DNA of 64,000 bases from Arthrinium phaeospermum (taxonomy: Eukaryota > Ascomycota > Sordariomycetes > Amphisphaeriales > Apiosporaceae): assembly GCA_006503535.1 (NCBI GenBank), contig QYRS01000002.1, positions 1,178,001 to 1,242,000 on the forward strand. Direction: 5' to 3'. Shown here one piece after another: positions 1-13,383 of this stretch; position 1 is the stretch's first letter; each line of letters opens with the position of its first letter. The notes beneath the pieces were generated by a model. It did no database searches. It had not been told where the DNA came from and saw only the letters and a program-made list of their open reading frames with translations. The position numbers and the translations under genes are program-made.

Positions 1-1091
1 GATTATGTTAGGTCTGAACCTCAAGACATCCAACTTCCCCAGCCCGGCATCTTTCGGTATCTCGGCGCCGAACTTTTTGACACTGCTCAGATTCTGAACG
101 TTCACAGGGTACTGCCGATATGCGTGTTAACCTTCATTCACCATCATGGAATACCAGTTTCGGGGTGCAAACTTACGGCATCCTGGAAACCCGTGACTGG
201 CTGGTAGCCTGCGGACTCTTTGCTCGGCGCGCACTCATGCACCTCCCTCAACGCCGCGGGATCGAGCCGGAACAGACCCAGCCTGTTGCTGACGCCCAGG
301 TAGAGGCGCAGCTCCTCCGGCAGATCCTTCTCCAGGTTGAGCGCGCGGACGCGCTCCTTCCAGATCCGGACGTTCTCGTACGTGTAGCCGCGCTCCTCGA
401 TCTCCGGCGCCGAGGGGAAGTCCACCGGCAGCAGCACCTCGCGCTGAGGCTCGGCCCGCAGCCCGCCGGCCAGCTTGGCGCCCGCCAACGCGACCCAGCC
501 GCGCCATCCGCCCTCGCGCCAGGGGAAGCGCAGGATCATCCAGGTCTCGCGGTCCGACTTGGCGTTCAGGCCCTGGCGGCGCAGCTTCATCTCGTCCGGG
601 GCCCAGAGCTCGACGACGACGGTGGCGAGGCGGGCGAACTGGCGCTGCGTGATGAAGTCCCAGCATTCCTCCTCCTCGTCGCCGCCGTTCGCTTGGCCGC
701 CGCTAGCATCGGCCACGGGGGCGGGAAACGGGCTGCGCAGCTGCGCGAACGTGTAGGTGCGGTCGTGCTGCAGGCCGTGCGGCAGCACCTTGCTCTTGCC
801 CAGCTCGATGCCCTTGCACGACTTGACCGGGTAGATGACGAGGCTCTGGACGGTGGCCGGCTGCCCGTCACGCTCCGCGTGCGCCGCCGCCGTGTGTTGC
901 TTCTTCAGGTTGCTCTTGGCGGCGCCGAGGCCCGCCAGCGAGTGCGTCTGCAGCAGGGCGTCGCTCTTCTGCAGCGGCACGGGTGGCAGGATCAGGACAA
1001 TGGGTATGAGGAAAGCCAGGATGGTCATTCCCAGCATAAACACGCCATTGGCATCCAAATTCAGACCCTTGAGGTCTATCAGTCCAGCCAT
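1..1091 (-). CDS. MOSC-domain, N-terminally membrane-anchored protein (partial at window edge)
   Basis: Read as 1091..177 plus 111..1 and continuing past the left edge. The first ATG is at 1091 (MAGLIDLKG); the open frame reaches further upstream only through a non-ATG codon. A hydrophobic segment near residues 14-38 is a likely membrane anchor. A MOSC N-terminal beta-barrel follows, with the family's YPVKSCKGIEL and LQHDRTYTF motifs. The intron at 112-176 has a GTAAGT donor and CAG acceptor; joining it gives FQDA-YPVNVQNLSSVKKF, the entry into the MOSC core. MOSC proteins bind a molybdenum cofactor, and anchored ones resemble mARC amidoxime reductases; the cofactor-binding part lies mostly outside the window. 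Third-position GC is high. Family assignment is firm; the enzymatic role is inferred. Confidence 0.85.
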
Positions 1092-1598
1092 GATTAGGAA
1101 CCCCTGTGGTCCGTCCGCCGACACCGGAATCTCGGGATAATGAAGTACTGTAAAGTAGAAGAAGATTGCTTGAGAATTACGAAGTTTGGCAGGCCGTTGG
1201 TGTAATCGTCACCAATTGAGATGTATATATAGAAACATACAAGATTACCATTGCGTTTTGTATTTTATTATCATTTTTTGCACTGACGCCGGATGACACG
1301 ACTCGCGAGGGAGAGCGCGAAGATGCGACTCTGAAACGCCCCTTCCACACAGGAGGCCGAGGACCGCTCCACTAATGTGCTGATTCTCTAAACACCGTCG
1401 TCCGACCCGTTCAACAAGACCCAGTCACGTGACGGACTTGCCTCCTGTCTCCCATGTTAGAAACGGAAACGACCCGGTCGCAAGAACTGAATGGTTCGTT
1501 TGGAAACATTAGGTTAGGGGGATGCTCTATCATCAGTGTTCAATGTTGGTTGTTCTTTCCAGGTAAGAAGCAGCGATCCCGGCGGTCCCCTTGGCCTC

Positions 1599-1614
1599 TT
1601 TTTTTTTTTTTTTT
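1599..1614. repeat. Homopolymer T tract
   Basis: Sixteen consecutive T on the plus strand in the intergenic region upstream of the MOSC gene. Confidence 0.9.
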
Positions 1615-4600
1615 CCCTTTGACAAAAGTCAAAAGCCAGCTGCAATAGATGATAGGCTAGGTACGGAGTACTAATAGCCACTACTGTTTCTTGGGCTAGG
1701 CCTTATCCAGGGGTCAGCGGCGGAAAGAGTAGGTAGGTAAAGAAGCACACACCAGACCAAAGTCACGGTATGATTGGAGCGCATCTCGGACTCGAGATCT
1801 TCGAGATTCAGCTTGCTGCGTGTTTGACCAATGGCAAAATACGAGACCTCCAAGGAAGAAGAGAAAGGAAGAAAAGAAAATAAAAAAACAATTAGTAGCT
1901 TGCCATGGTCCGCCGGAGACGAAGGAGTCAGTCTGAAATGATTTCTGGATTCGGTCTGTCCCGCCGGGTATTATTTTGGACGGTCACCCGCAGTGCCGCA
2001 ACCCGTTCAGCCTGAGCCGGTAGACTCGTGGAACTGTATCTTCTCATCCGCTAGGTTGGTAAACTGACCGCCGGTTTGGAGATTCTTGGGTTGCAGCCTG
2101 TCCGTTTTGATCGAGGTGGGAAGGGGGGAAGGGACCGGTCGGCAGCCCGCCTGCAGCTTGGGAAACATGGTGGCCATGTTGTCATGTCCCAATCCAGCCC
2201 TGGATACGACGCCTGGTAGCATACGAGCATCCCAGTGGCACCCTGCCCAGAACTAAACAGTCAGGGCGACCCGTTGAGCGGCCTGCTAGACTACTTCTTC
2301 GAGTTCAGGAAGGCCCAGGATGGGAGGGAGGTATCCGGGGCCTACATGTTTGCGTGGCATTCAGGTAGATTAATTCCGGTAGGCCTGCCGTCACCCGTAG
2401 TAGGCATCCGGCTTATGGTAGGTTGCATTGGATCGTCTCGATCTGCATGCAGCAATTGAAAGAAGTTCATCGAGTATCTCGACGGCCGTGTCTCAGCTAG
2501 ATGATGATCCGACACAATATACGGAAATCCACACAATGCGACAGTCGCTGTAAAGCTCCTCTTATACTCCGTACTGTAAGCTACAATAGATAGCATAATT
2601 GATGCTGAAGGCGACGGTGGTTGTGTCAATTGGTGTTTGGTATGTAGGTAGATACGATAGCTCCTTTGAGTCGCCGCACCTGAAATGCAGTATACAAAGT
2701 AGCGGAGTACCTGGCCGTCATAGAGGCCGTCGTGGGCCAGGGGAGCACGCACACAGGCACACAGAGGCAGGTAACACGCTCATAGGGTGGACATGGCTGT
2801 CGATAGTTATTTTCCGGATGCAACCAAAGAAACGTGCCAGAGCCTCGCACAGAGAGGGACAAGACAGCCAGTTTTTGAGGTATCTTCCGACTGGATGAGG
2901 ATGCTTATTTCTCAACGGACATATCGGCGCGAATGACACTCCGAACTAATGCCAGGCCTCTGCAGAGACCGAGAAACTTACCAGGGAATTGAGCTTTGAC
3001 CTCCCCGTATTGTTGATCGCATACATTGGTGTATGGATGGTACTCAAGGTAGGGAGGGACCCAGCAGGTATGGTGTGCTATCGTTGCAGTGCTTTGACGG
3101 AACCAGAAACTCCCACGAGCAGTCTTCCCAATCATGACAATTAAGGTCTGCAGGTCCTGATTAGCTGCCCAGGAGTCTCTCTGTGTGTGTGTTTCTCTCG
3201 TGTCACCAAGATTGTCAATAATGACTGTACTATAGCCTCCATGCTGTCCTCCCGTACAGCTAGGCAGCGTGTGGAATGAGCAACGACTCATGCTTAATCT
3301 ACTTACCTACTCGCGTCCATGATCGCAGATGGGCCGATGCGACCAGTACCAAAGCCGTCGGCGTCGGAAATCTGCCGCTGTCCCGGCAGATACTCAGCAT
3401 TTCCTCGGCATTTTGCTGGCTCCGAAGTCTAGCTCGGCGCCGTCACTTCATGGCCCATCCATAGGCCCTTCTTTATGACATGATACCTACTAGCTGGAAA
3501 AGAAAAGATTGTGCAGGGACTGGGCCGGTCCACCTTCACCCAGTCCGATTCTCAAGATAACTCGGGAAATCGGGTACACGTATCTATCAAGATTGCAGTG
3601 ACTGCGCCTAAGCTCTCAGGTCACATACAGTAGATAGAGGCTGAAGGGGTTGCGCCGTTGCGCCTCGACCGCGAACTTGCGCGACCCAAGATGCTGGTCT
3701 AGACAGAACTAATAATAGACACGCTATCGGTCCCGTTTTGCAAAAAGGTGTTTTCCTGACTTGTCTGCCTACATACACATGTGCATACAGTCAAGGGGTA
3801 GGGAGGGAAGTGCTGAGAACATGTACTTTCCCCTCCCCCCTTCCTGTGCTGCAAAATGCAATCTGACTGTTCTAGCCATATTCTTTCTTCTGGGAGCTTG
3901 GTGGAGCTGGGAGCTGCACGCCCTCCAGAATCCACCCCTCCGACGGATATCGAGGAGGAGGTTCAATGTTATTGTGATTCCTGATTTGAGAAAGCAAAAT
4001 TACAGCGCATCATCCGCAGCTACTGTGAGATAGGTACAACCCAACCACTACCAGGTATACTGTGGGGAGCAGGGAGTGCTATGCGCCTCCCCTCTCACCC
4101 GGGACCAAGCATGTGCTTATTTGCAGATGTGTATCGTACCTTCCTTGGCTCGTAGTAGTCTAGGCACAACCCATCCCAACTAACACGTTATTATTGATAC
4201 ACCGATCTTTGCTGTCATTCTCACCTCGGATGCGTTTCAGATATCGGGGATCACAAAACGGGAAGTGTGGCCATTGAGCGGCCTGGACACCGAGCTACAC
4301 TACAGCCCATACATGCATGCTCTGGGATCAAGCAGGGGCAGGGGACGAGAAAGTCAAACGGAAGCCCCTCTCTTTCTCCGTTTGCGCTTTCCCTCCCCCC
4401 AGCTCAGAACCCAGCTGTCAAAATCTAGAGATCGCCCTGAGCATACCTATCCTCCTAGTACGTGCAGTAGTCCTTCGTAGCGGCCACTGTGGGATTTTGG
4501 AGAGCACTTTCCCGGCCTCTTGGTTGTTGGACGAACAGGCATCCTCATCACCTCCGGCAGGTCGGAAATTTCGACTCGGACAAAACGGCGGCAGTACGCC

Positions 4601-4752
4601 GTCAAATGGGGACCAAAGCCAGGCATGTGTCATCTGCTAAAAAGTCCAAGCTAAGACACCTACCTGCATAATAGCATGCATACCTACATAGAGGCATGTA
4701 CCTGTAATGGCTGATTGAAGTAGGGAGGGAGCAGGTAGGAGACACGCACACT

Positions 4753-4777
4753 ACCTACATACTGTATGTATGTAGGT
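4753..4777. repeat. Perfect inverted repeat, 10-base arms, 5-base loop
   Basis: ACCTACATAC is followed by TGTAT and then its exact reverse complement GTATGTAGGT. The arms contain the CCTAC motif found through the surrounding intergenic DNA. It could be a palindromic protein-binding site or a hairpin; no T-run follows, so there is no terminator reading. Confidence 0.75.
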
Positions 4778-4863
4778 GACCAGGCTCAATGCACCAAGTT
4801 CGAACAGTCGGAGTTGGTGAACCCCACACTCAATCAAGTCTTGCATGGGCAGCGTAGCAGCAG

Positions 4864-4888
4864 CGGCGGCGGCGGCGGCGGCGGCGGC
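4864..4888. repeat. CGG trinucleotide microsatellite, about 8 copies
   Basis: About eight uninterrupted CGG units on the plus strand in the intergenic desert. No coding context is apparent. Confidence 0.9.
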
Positions 4889-7800
4889 AGGGTCGTACTC
4901 CTTACCTACTTGTACAGCATGTGGGCAAATAAATCAATCACACCTTCACTCGAGATGGCGTCCGGACCCATAGGCCCGGGAATCTGTTCCGCTCTTGCGT
5001 ATTACTTTTCTGCTTTTCTTCCTCAGCGTATCGTAGGTAGAGCGACTATGCGTGCCTGCATGTAGTCTATGGCGCCCCCGTTTCTTTTCTACTTACATTC
5101 ATAGGCGTCAATGTATCTGTCGTCACATCACATGCATATCATTGCCTTAGAGTCAGTCTACCTGGCCGAGGATGTAGGGGGGAGGGGGGCAAAACGAAAT
5201 TATATGTATCATCGAACTACTCAAAAGCAGTAAGATGTAGGTACTTGCGAATCTGCTAAGTACCTAAGCATGCCATGATCCGCAAACAGCGTGGTATGTG
5301 GATGTAACCCATGGTGGTTAACTCGGTCGGTAAGAGCCGCAGAAAACCAGACACCAGACGGAATTCACCGTGTTGAAACGACGACACTAACAAACTACTA
5401 GTCTTCCTTGAGCCATACCTGCTGAGATATGCCTAGAAACACCCTTTATGGACGTCAATTGTTTCGAGGGCTGCCTCGGTGCTGTTTCCTCGTGAGCTCG
5501 TTCTATGCATAGATGTAGTCGCATGATGGGAGTCGAGATAGCCAATTATTACCATCCAACAAAACTTGAGCATTGTCGTACGACCACGCATAGACGTCAT
5601 ATCCACAGCCGAAAACGGATTGCCGGGGCAGTAGCAATGGCCATACCAACCAGCTACAGCCTACAGTATCATCCAATCGAGAACGGTCTTTCCTTGTGGG
5701 CGATCAATCATTGGCACCAGTGACCTCGGCCAGACCCTAGGAGGACGGACACGACTCAACCTAGGAGACACTATGGGGTTGACTGGATGTCGCCGATTTC
5801 CCATTGCCTCCTTCATAAACTTTTGGGCGGATGATGCGCTCGGTGGAAAAGACACCTGGGATATGTGACATGAGACACGCATCAATGTCTGGTTCATCAT
5901 GAGCACCCTGACGCGAAACAGCCGCGTTCTCTGTGAAGGCCTGGGTGTGGATGTGGAGAGCCAAGACATTTGAGGGGTGACAAGTCCCACGTGTGGAGGA
6001 AGCGGCTGATATTCCATCCATGATGTAGTGGGGCCTAGTGTTCCAGTATTTTGGCGTCAACACCTTTTTCCTTCTTTCGTTCTGTGAGTCTGTTCTTTCT
6101 CTTTTTTTCTGGGGCGGTCAAACCATGACGTCCTACTTGTACCTGTAACCCCCATTTTGTGCACCAACCGGCTGCGTCACTGCGAGAACCCGATGCACCT
6201 GCAAGGGTTGGTGCTCACCAGATGCTTGCTGAGCTATCCACAGCAACCATGCCGCCATGGAAAGTTCTGCCCTCTGCGCACAATGGATCTGACTATCTTT
6301 CGGACTTGAAGCCTGGGAGACGCTATCCGGGGCTGCAAACCCAGCGTCCCCGCTACATGGCATGGATATTGATGCATCTGGATGAGTAGCAGTTTCTACT
6401 TGGGGTTGCTCACATAAAGAAAAGTAGACACCGTTGAGAAAAAGCACTACCTACAAGGTGTCTCGCGCATGAGGTACTTACATACATAAACCGCCCAGGT
6501 CTGTGAGCCGTTCGTCTCATGTATCGGACGACCCTTCAAGCACCCAGAATTGTCTATTCTGGGAAAACGGGTTTCGGTATTCACTGCCAGAAACACTAGC
6601 ACCAATACGACCTAATCAATATATGCATGTATGTTATGTAAGAACTGATTCGAGGTTTTCTAGCAGACCCCTGTATTTCATCTGTGGAAGGTTTATGTGC
6701 AACCCGTATGCGATGCGTGTAGGTAGTGAAATCTCCCTTCTTTCAGTGGTACCCTACCTGACGAACCTACCAATCCTTGTAAAAGATCGATCTACACAGT
6801 ACATACGTCGTGCTATCATCCACTTCGGGCTGAGCCATGCCATGCCATGCTGCTGCCCATCCAGCCCAGCAGCCCTGGCTTGATGCATGGGTTCCAGAGC
6901 CAGCCAACCAACAAGACACGGTAATCAGTTTTCGTCCTCGGGGGTAGAAGATTTTGCTTTTCAGGAATGCGTTTAGTCAGATCTCATTCAGCAGCAGCTT
7001 AGTCTCTTGCGGCGCACAGATGATCATGCAGGTTGCACGCCTCATTATGTATTAGTCTGAGCGCACCAAGCACGTACTTGTATACTACCTACGTACTAGG
7101 AAACCCCAGGCATCGGGTGGGCTGAAATTAGCTGCAACACGGCATGGGAATTGGGAAAGAACAAGCGGAGACCATGTACTTAAGTAGGCCAAGAGCTAGG
7201 CCGATGTTGCGATATATGGCCGGCGGCGCGCTGACAGAACATTACACATACAGTACTGTGCTGTGCTGTACTGATGCTAAACTGACTTCCAAGACTGGGC
7301 ACTGGAGCCGTCTCGCAGGCCCTGAACCTTGGAACTAATTGGACGGCCGGGCAGCTATCCGCCGAGACTTTGACCGGCTGCAAGGATTTCCACCCCATCA
7401 TTGAACGACGACTGCAAACATGACATGCTACTCTCTGCACTACCTGCCACTATCGAGATATCCATTTGCTATTGTCGGCGAAACGTCCAGTCTCATCTAA
7501 TTACCCACAGCCTTATCATGCCTCACGGGTTCTTCCGCGAATTCTCGTCTGCTTGTGCTTTCTTTTCTCAGCTAACAGTTGATCAAACCGCATGAACAGC
7601 AAGACAGTCTTCGAGATCCCTGTCAGTAACACCACCCCAAAACCTCCCCACCACTAGATCCAGACTTGTGGATGCCCGGGCCTGGGATGAAGACCCCCGG
7701 TCTCTGCTGCCGCGATCTTATCTCACTGCTGGCGTTCTTTGTACTGGCTGGCACGGGTGGCGGCAGCAGGACCTGTTCGTGCGCCGCCGCAGGTTCCAAG

Positions 7801-9572
7801 GGATTCCCCCATCAAAGGCTGGGCAGGAGGGCCACAATATCGCATCAACCCACATGGGAAGGGCGTTCAATTAGCGGCCAGAGCTGGAAAAAAAGAAGAG
7901 AAGGGGAAAAATACATCCCCTGCCAAGTCCGTACATACATTGATACGTCTTCTTTCTTCCCGGACCAGTCCTAGGCCGTGCGTGTTGCTCCCTGCGGTAA
8001 CAATACTTACTACTACAAGACCTAGCAACGAAACGGGATCGTATGTAACGGAACAACTCTTATTGCGCCGTCCCACGCCATTGACCTGCTGGGCCTCGTC
8101 TGGTGCATAGTTCGTTCCCACCGTACCTGGGAATTTCCAGTTTCCGTAATTCGATACCTACTCTTGTGATGAATGGCCCTTTTTGACGCATTACGCAGAG
8201 TCCCGTTTCGAGTCAAGCTCCAGAGCCGGTAACTCGGTCTGTTTATTTCAACGTTGCAAGCCACCCTATATCAGACAAGGTATACCCCAGCATACCTTGT
8301 ACCCTGTCACTCACCCGTTGGAACCTGAAAGGCAGTCAGTTACCGGGCAGCCGCTCTGTTTGGCCCAGTCCATCAACTTAACAGTCACCAGTCCTCTGAC
8401 GATATCCTGCCCGTGTACAACGGCTTGTCTGGACACACCTTCCACCCGCACCCACGCACATCTAACCCCTTCATCCTTGGAGCACAACCGCCTACCTGCG
8501 AGCATCTTTTCTAGCGCTGGTCTTCGACTCTGCCTGCATACGCCACTCCTAGGGCACCGTCTCACGTTCTGCTGCCGCAGACACCACCTGCTTATTTCGT
8601 GCAAAGCAAAGGCGGGCCCAGCCACAACGTGGTTTTGGGAGAGGCGCCGCGCCCTATATTTGGTTGTCACATCCCCCTTGACCACCAAGCGGAGGTACTA
8701 CGCATCATAAAGCATCCGCCCATAACGCATTGGTCCCACTGCCTCGTGTGCACAAGACATTCCGGGCTCCTCCATCTCCGTCTGCAACTTAAGGAATCAT
8801 CTCGGCACACGCACTACAGAGTTTGGGTTTGCCAGGGCAAGCTTGGTGACTGTAACAGTTGCAGGGGTTGGCGTTTCTCTGATGACCTTGTTCGAAATAG
8901 CAGCTCCGCTATATCCTACCCTGCCGGTAGATCCTGTGGAAATTGTTCGTTAGATGCGGGTTCTGGTTCCCACGAGAGCAGGCATTCAAATATAGGATCT
9001 AAGGTTCCTTGACAGCTTCGCATCCCGCTCTCTCCCAAGACCCCGTTCGTGGCAGCCAGGTGCGCATGAAATTGATTTGGTAGCACTCTGCCTGCAACTC
9101 GACCGTTGACCTGATCGAGCCTTCCGTTCAGAAAAAACAAATCTCACCAGCACTTGTCATCGCCTACCTTTCCTTCTTGCTTGTCAACAGTCGACTTAAG
9201 CGACTTTTATCGGATGACCCGACCTCTAATGGTCTATCACCAGCTATTTTGGATATCTTGCACCATTCAGACCCCGTGCTAATAAGTCATCGTCGTTCCT
9301 CTTTGGCCGACCTTGCCTCCGGACATCAACTAGCCAGCCAGCTAGAAACGGCCCAACTTGCACTGCCACGACGACATCTTCAAGCTATTCCCAGACTATT
9401 CGGACAGATTATCTCGAACAAACTTATAAGACCGTTGCTCAGCCATTATACGTATCAACGTGCGCCCAAACCCAATCGAAACTCTGCAAGGAAAGGCAGG
9501 ACATCGACTTTAGTATCCATTACACCATCCGACGCGGATTTGTCCAACCTCGGGGTTACGCCTTACTTGGCA

Positions 9573-11952
9573 ATGGACGACTATAATCAGTACATGGCTC
9601 CTCAACCAAGGTCCGAAGAAGGCCCTTCTCAGAACTACCCTTCAGATGGCATCCCGCAGTCTCAAATCCCAGCAATGCCTATGGGAAGCAATGGGGCGCC
9701 TATGGCCAGCTCGTACCAAACTTTAAACTATTTTACCGGATTTCAGGACCCTACGATGTTTCAATCCTCCAAGCCTCCAAGCAACCGCGGTCGGAAGAAG
9801 TCGACGCCTGGACTGGAGCATGTCAAACACCGCCGGACCAGGTCGGGATGTTATACATGCCGTAACAGACGAGTCAAGGTACGGCACAGCGTTCACCGAC
9901 AAGAAATAACCCCGCTGACCGAGGATTAGTGCGACGAAACTCACCCCATTTGTGAAAGTTAGTCTTTTGCCTATCATCGATGAGGTTGTACAAGGACTGA
10001 CCATATTATGTGTAGGATGCCGCAAGGGTAAGAGAGAGTGCACATATCCCGAACAGACATCCGGGAAAGGCTCTTCGGGGCAAGCAAACTCGAGGGATGG
10101 CTCGGGGCAAGGAGATAGCCCTGGTACGGCATCTGACGAAGTCGAAGACGAGGGCGAAAGGGACGCCAGGCTCGACACCATCGCGGACGAGGAAGAACCA
10201 GACAACAATGGTTTACGACCCCAGCAATCGTTTTCGTCACTGCGAAGAAGAGACACTGCCTCGACGCTGAACCTCCAGAGAGCCGGTGCCCGACACGGTT
10301 CCGAGACACCATCTTTGGATGGCACGAAGAGCGCGTCGCCGTCTGTTTCGACCGGAACGAGCGTCAGCTTCGCCACACCCAGTCTTCCACCGGACCCCTC
10401 GATCCAAGCAGGGCCGTCCGAATGGTCACACTTGCCTCCAGACCTGCATTTCTATCTTCAGTACTTCTGCGACAACATGAGCCACCACAGTTACTGCATG
10501 ATACTCGATGCCGACGAGTTTTTCATGAAGTACCTGCCCAGCGTCGCAGTGCAAAAAGGCAACGAATCTTTGCTATACGCTCTCGTGGGCTTTGCAGCAT
10601 ACCACCGCACGATTCAGAATCCGAGCGGCAATATCTCCGAGTTTCTTCAATACTACAACAAAAGCGTAACTCTGCTGCTTGAGGCTTTCAAAAAAGGGGG
10701 CAAGCAAAATACAGCGACGCTGCTGACGATCTTGCAACTGGCTACAATCGAGGTAAACACAGATTCAACCATGACAGAATTGATGCAGTGATGCTGACAT
10801 GATTGTTCAGGAATACCTGGGTGATTGGGTCAACCTCAGTGGTCATCAAAAGGCCGCACTCCAAATCCTAACTCAGCTACATACGCCGCAAGGAGTCATG
10901 CATTCGTTCGTCTCGAGGACCATTCTGACCTGGTACGTTCGATTCGACGTGTTTGTCGGAATGCTAGGGGGCTACGAAACGCGGCTCCCGAGGGAGTGGT
11001 TTTCGGCAACGGTGGACTACCACGAGAGCCAGCGTCACGCTGATCCGGGGGGCATGATCTGGAAGCAAGAAGCTGCCTCGGCTTTATTGCGTCTGATTAC
11101 CGTCGACATGTCATTTCTGTACGCAAAGGCTAAACGCGGCGAGGTATCCGGAGAGGAATTTGCTTCCGAATATAACAGCCTAACAGCACAGCTGCATAAG
11201 TGGCGCGACAACCTCGATCCCAGTATGGTCGACCCGGCTTACATCGAAACCGAATTCAAGTGGAGGCAGCCCCTCGAAGACGACGACATTGTCGATCCGT
11301 ATGCGCCGGGCTACCTATACAATGGCCATTTGTTCGCGACAACGCTGCTTTTAGCCGAGTGGCATTCGATTCTTGTCATGCACAAGACTCAAGAGCCGGG
11401 AAGGCTTCAGCAGGAACCCACCCAAGAACTTGTCGATCTTTCGATGGCGATCTGCCAGATCTTCGATACCGTCGAAAAGTCGCCCCAAAGGGCATCAGGA
11501 ATACTGGCAATGCTCCAGGCGTGTTTAGTTATTGCAGCAATCTTTGTGCCGAGGGACCTGAAGCATCATACGTGGATGAGACGCAAGTTTGCCTTGATCG
11601 AGAGATCTGGGTAAGTACCTAAACCCCTGCCTTTGCGGCTTTCTTTGCGGCAAACGTGTTACTAACTGCATGTTCCCTCAGGTATCTTGCTCCGTTCACC
11701 ATACGCAGTCGCATGGCGTTGATCTTCCGGGACCCTTCGTGCATTCATTGGTGGATCCCCAATGACGATGGTTTCACCCCAATATTGCAAGAAACGCGAG
11801 CTTTCGCAGACGAGCGTAACGGCATCCCCGTTTCTAAGCAAAGCGAGGACGTACGCGATATGGCTTCAGTCTTTGCCAAGATGCGCCTAGATTACGAGGG
11901 GGGACAATCACCCACAGCACCGCCCAGTTCTGGCCCGTCCAGCGGGAGCTGA
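9573..11952 (+). CDS. Zn2Cys6 transcription factor, PRO1/ADV-1/RosA/NosA-like
   Basis: Exons 9573-9878, 9930-9957, 10016-10752, 10811-11610 and 11682-11952 give 713 residues. The zinc cluster has the canonical C-x2-C-x6-C-x6-C-x2-C-x6-C spacing at C93, C96, C103, C110, C113 and C120, preceded by KHRRTRSGC. It is spread over three exons, with a 28-base second exon, so the introns are needed to complete it. An acidic, Ser-rich linker follows, then a fungal-specific middle domain with LPPDLHFYLQYFCDN, LQLATIEEYLGDWVNL and YVRFDVFVGMLGGY. This matches what I recall of developmental regulators PRO1 (Sordaria), ADV-1 (Neurospora) and RosA/NosA (Aspergillus). The ATG at 9573 begins MDDYNQYMAPQP; the frame stays open upstream to about 9177 without another ATG. 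DNA-binding regulator: certain. Subfamily: probable. Confidence 0.88.
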
Positions 11953-13053
11953 AATACAGAGTATTGCTGAAACGGCAATTCGCACGACCGTGTTTTTGGA
12001 TTGGTGGTGGAATCATCCATCCGTCATGTTTCCAGGAGTCGTATGCGAGGATTCTGGCTGCCACTGAAAAAACCTCGCTCCACCAAAATCACCCACTGCA
12101 ACAACCCACGGTTATATGCCGTTGTTTTGTGGCGTTGATTCGTGCAATATATATATACGAATGAGTTTGCAGTGAGCAGCAGAAGAGAAGGTCAATAATA
12201 ATAACCTCAGGTTACATCAGATCACGGGAAGTCGGCCAAGGGTCATACGACGAGATCTGTCTTACAGAGATAACCAGCGGAGGAAGCAAGATCCAAGCTG
12301 GTGCGACAGTTCGATGCAGCTCCCCTATGCACGTACAGGGGTCCGAGCCCCCTGCCACATGCCCGTCCATCCCGAGTAACGGAGTAGCATGGTGATGCTA
12401 TTTATATATATTGATCACGTTACTTGTTACCGGCGTTTGGCATGGTTCAGATTCTCTTTGGGAAAGGCGTTCGGGGCCGAAAAAGGGGGATATATATACA
12501 TCAGGGATCCCAAGGCAGGATACACATGTTGGGGGGTACATATATATAGGGGCTTTGGGGGGTTGATACCATTTACACACATATACCACATATTGTTTTC
12601 AGTTATTTAATATGCAACAATCACATACAATTACTTCTACCCTAGCCTCTGCCGTCGTCGAGAACTGCATTTCATTGGTGTGCCCGAGCCGTACATCCAT
12701 CAGGTGGCATCTTACTATCACCATGGGCACATCAAGCATGCCTACTGAAGACAAAAAACTTGGCTGCTTAGCATTCGTTTTTAGTTATAACAGTTCTTTC
12801 ATCTAGTATACATGTACTGGCTTGCGTGTCCCGGCGCCACGCCGTTCCACACGATATCCTACAGGCCTTCTTCCTCCCCATTCTGCGTATTAAACCGGAC
12901 GTATGTAAGTTGTGTTATACTATTATTCGTGACACTCCGTTCCTTCATGATTACAAAATTTCTTTATAGCTGTTGCGCCTACTACGCGAGCGCGCATGCG
13001 CACGCATATCCACGCAACCCCATTCCTCAATTCCCAAGTCATCATATCCCCTT
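11953..13053. other. Intergenic, convergent 3' ends
   Basis: Holds the 3' flanks of the regulator (+) and of MOB3 with its extension (-). It has AT-rich patches with TATATA runs around 12140-12610. I see no gene. Confidence 0.7.
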
Positions 13054-13383
13054 TCACTCGGGCTGTCTGGTCGCGGACTCGGTGCTCCTCTGCTGCGGCC
13101 CATTGCCAGTAGCAGTAGCAGCCGGACGACGATGGCTGCTGCTTTGCTCGATGATAGCCTTGACTTCTTCCGCGTCGTCCTCAAAGTCTTCGTTCACGTC
13201 CTTGTTGTCGCTGTTACTGCTGCTGCTGTCCTTGCTCTTCTTCCGGGCGTGACGCCAGGCCGAGACAATATTGCCAATACGCCCATTATTGACCGGCGCC
13301 GCCTTCCGAGGCGTGGCAGCCTCGCCTGGCTCCTCTTTGGCCAATAATTGCTGCGATCTCTTCCTCATGGGTCTCGGCCCCTC
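13054..13383 (-). other. In-frame open extension after the MOB3 stop codon
   Basis: Directly after the TAG of the MOB3 frame (13384-13386) the same frame stays open for 109 codons to a TGA at 13054. It begins EGPRPMRKRSQQLL and is Lys/Glu/Ser-rich, with an acidic patch (DVNEDFEDDAEE). The composition resembles the disordered MOB3 tail. It could be a former or alternative C-terminus, reached by removing a small intron or by readthrough, or simply a chance frame. Confidence 0.4.

Larger units (their letters stand above)
1092..9572. other. Gene desert of about 8.4 kb, with the regulator's probable 5' leader at its right end
   Basis: No open frame here looks conserved or codon-biased; frames up to about 175 codons occur, but none matches a family I know. 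The stretch has scattered CCTACC/TAGGTAG motifs, a T tract at 1599-1614, a CGG repeat at 4864-4888 and a hairpin at 4753-4777. From about 8180 the plus strand becomes pyrimidine-rich and is stop-poor just before the regulator at 9573, as expected of a long promoter and 5' leader. Large upstream regions are common for fungal developmental regulators (inference). Confidence 0.6.

Noticed and set aside
2905..3291. 128-codon minus-strand frame in the left desert
   Set aside because: Composition and length fit chance; no motif, no splice-supported extension.
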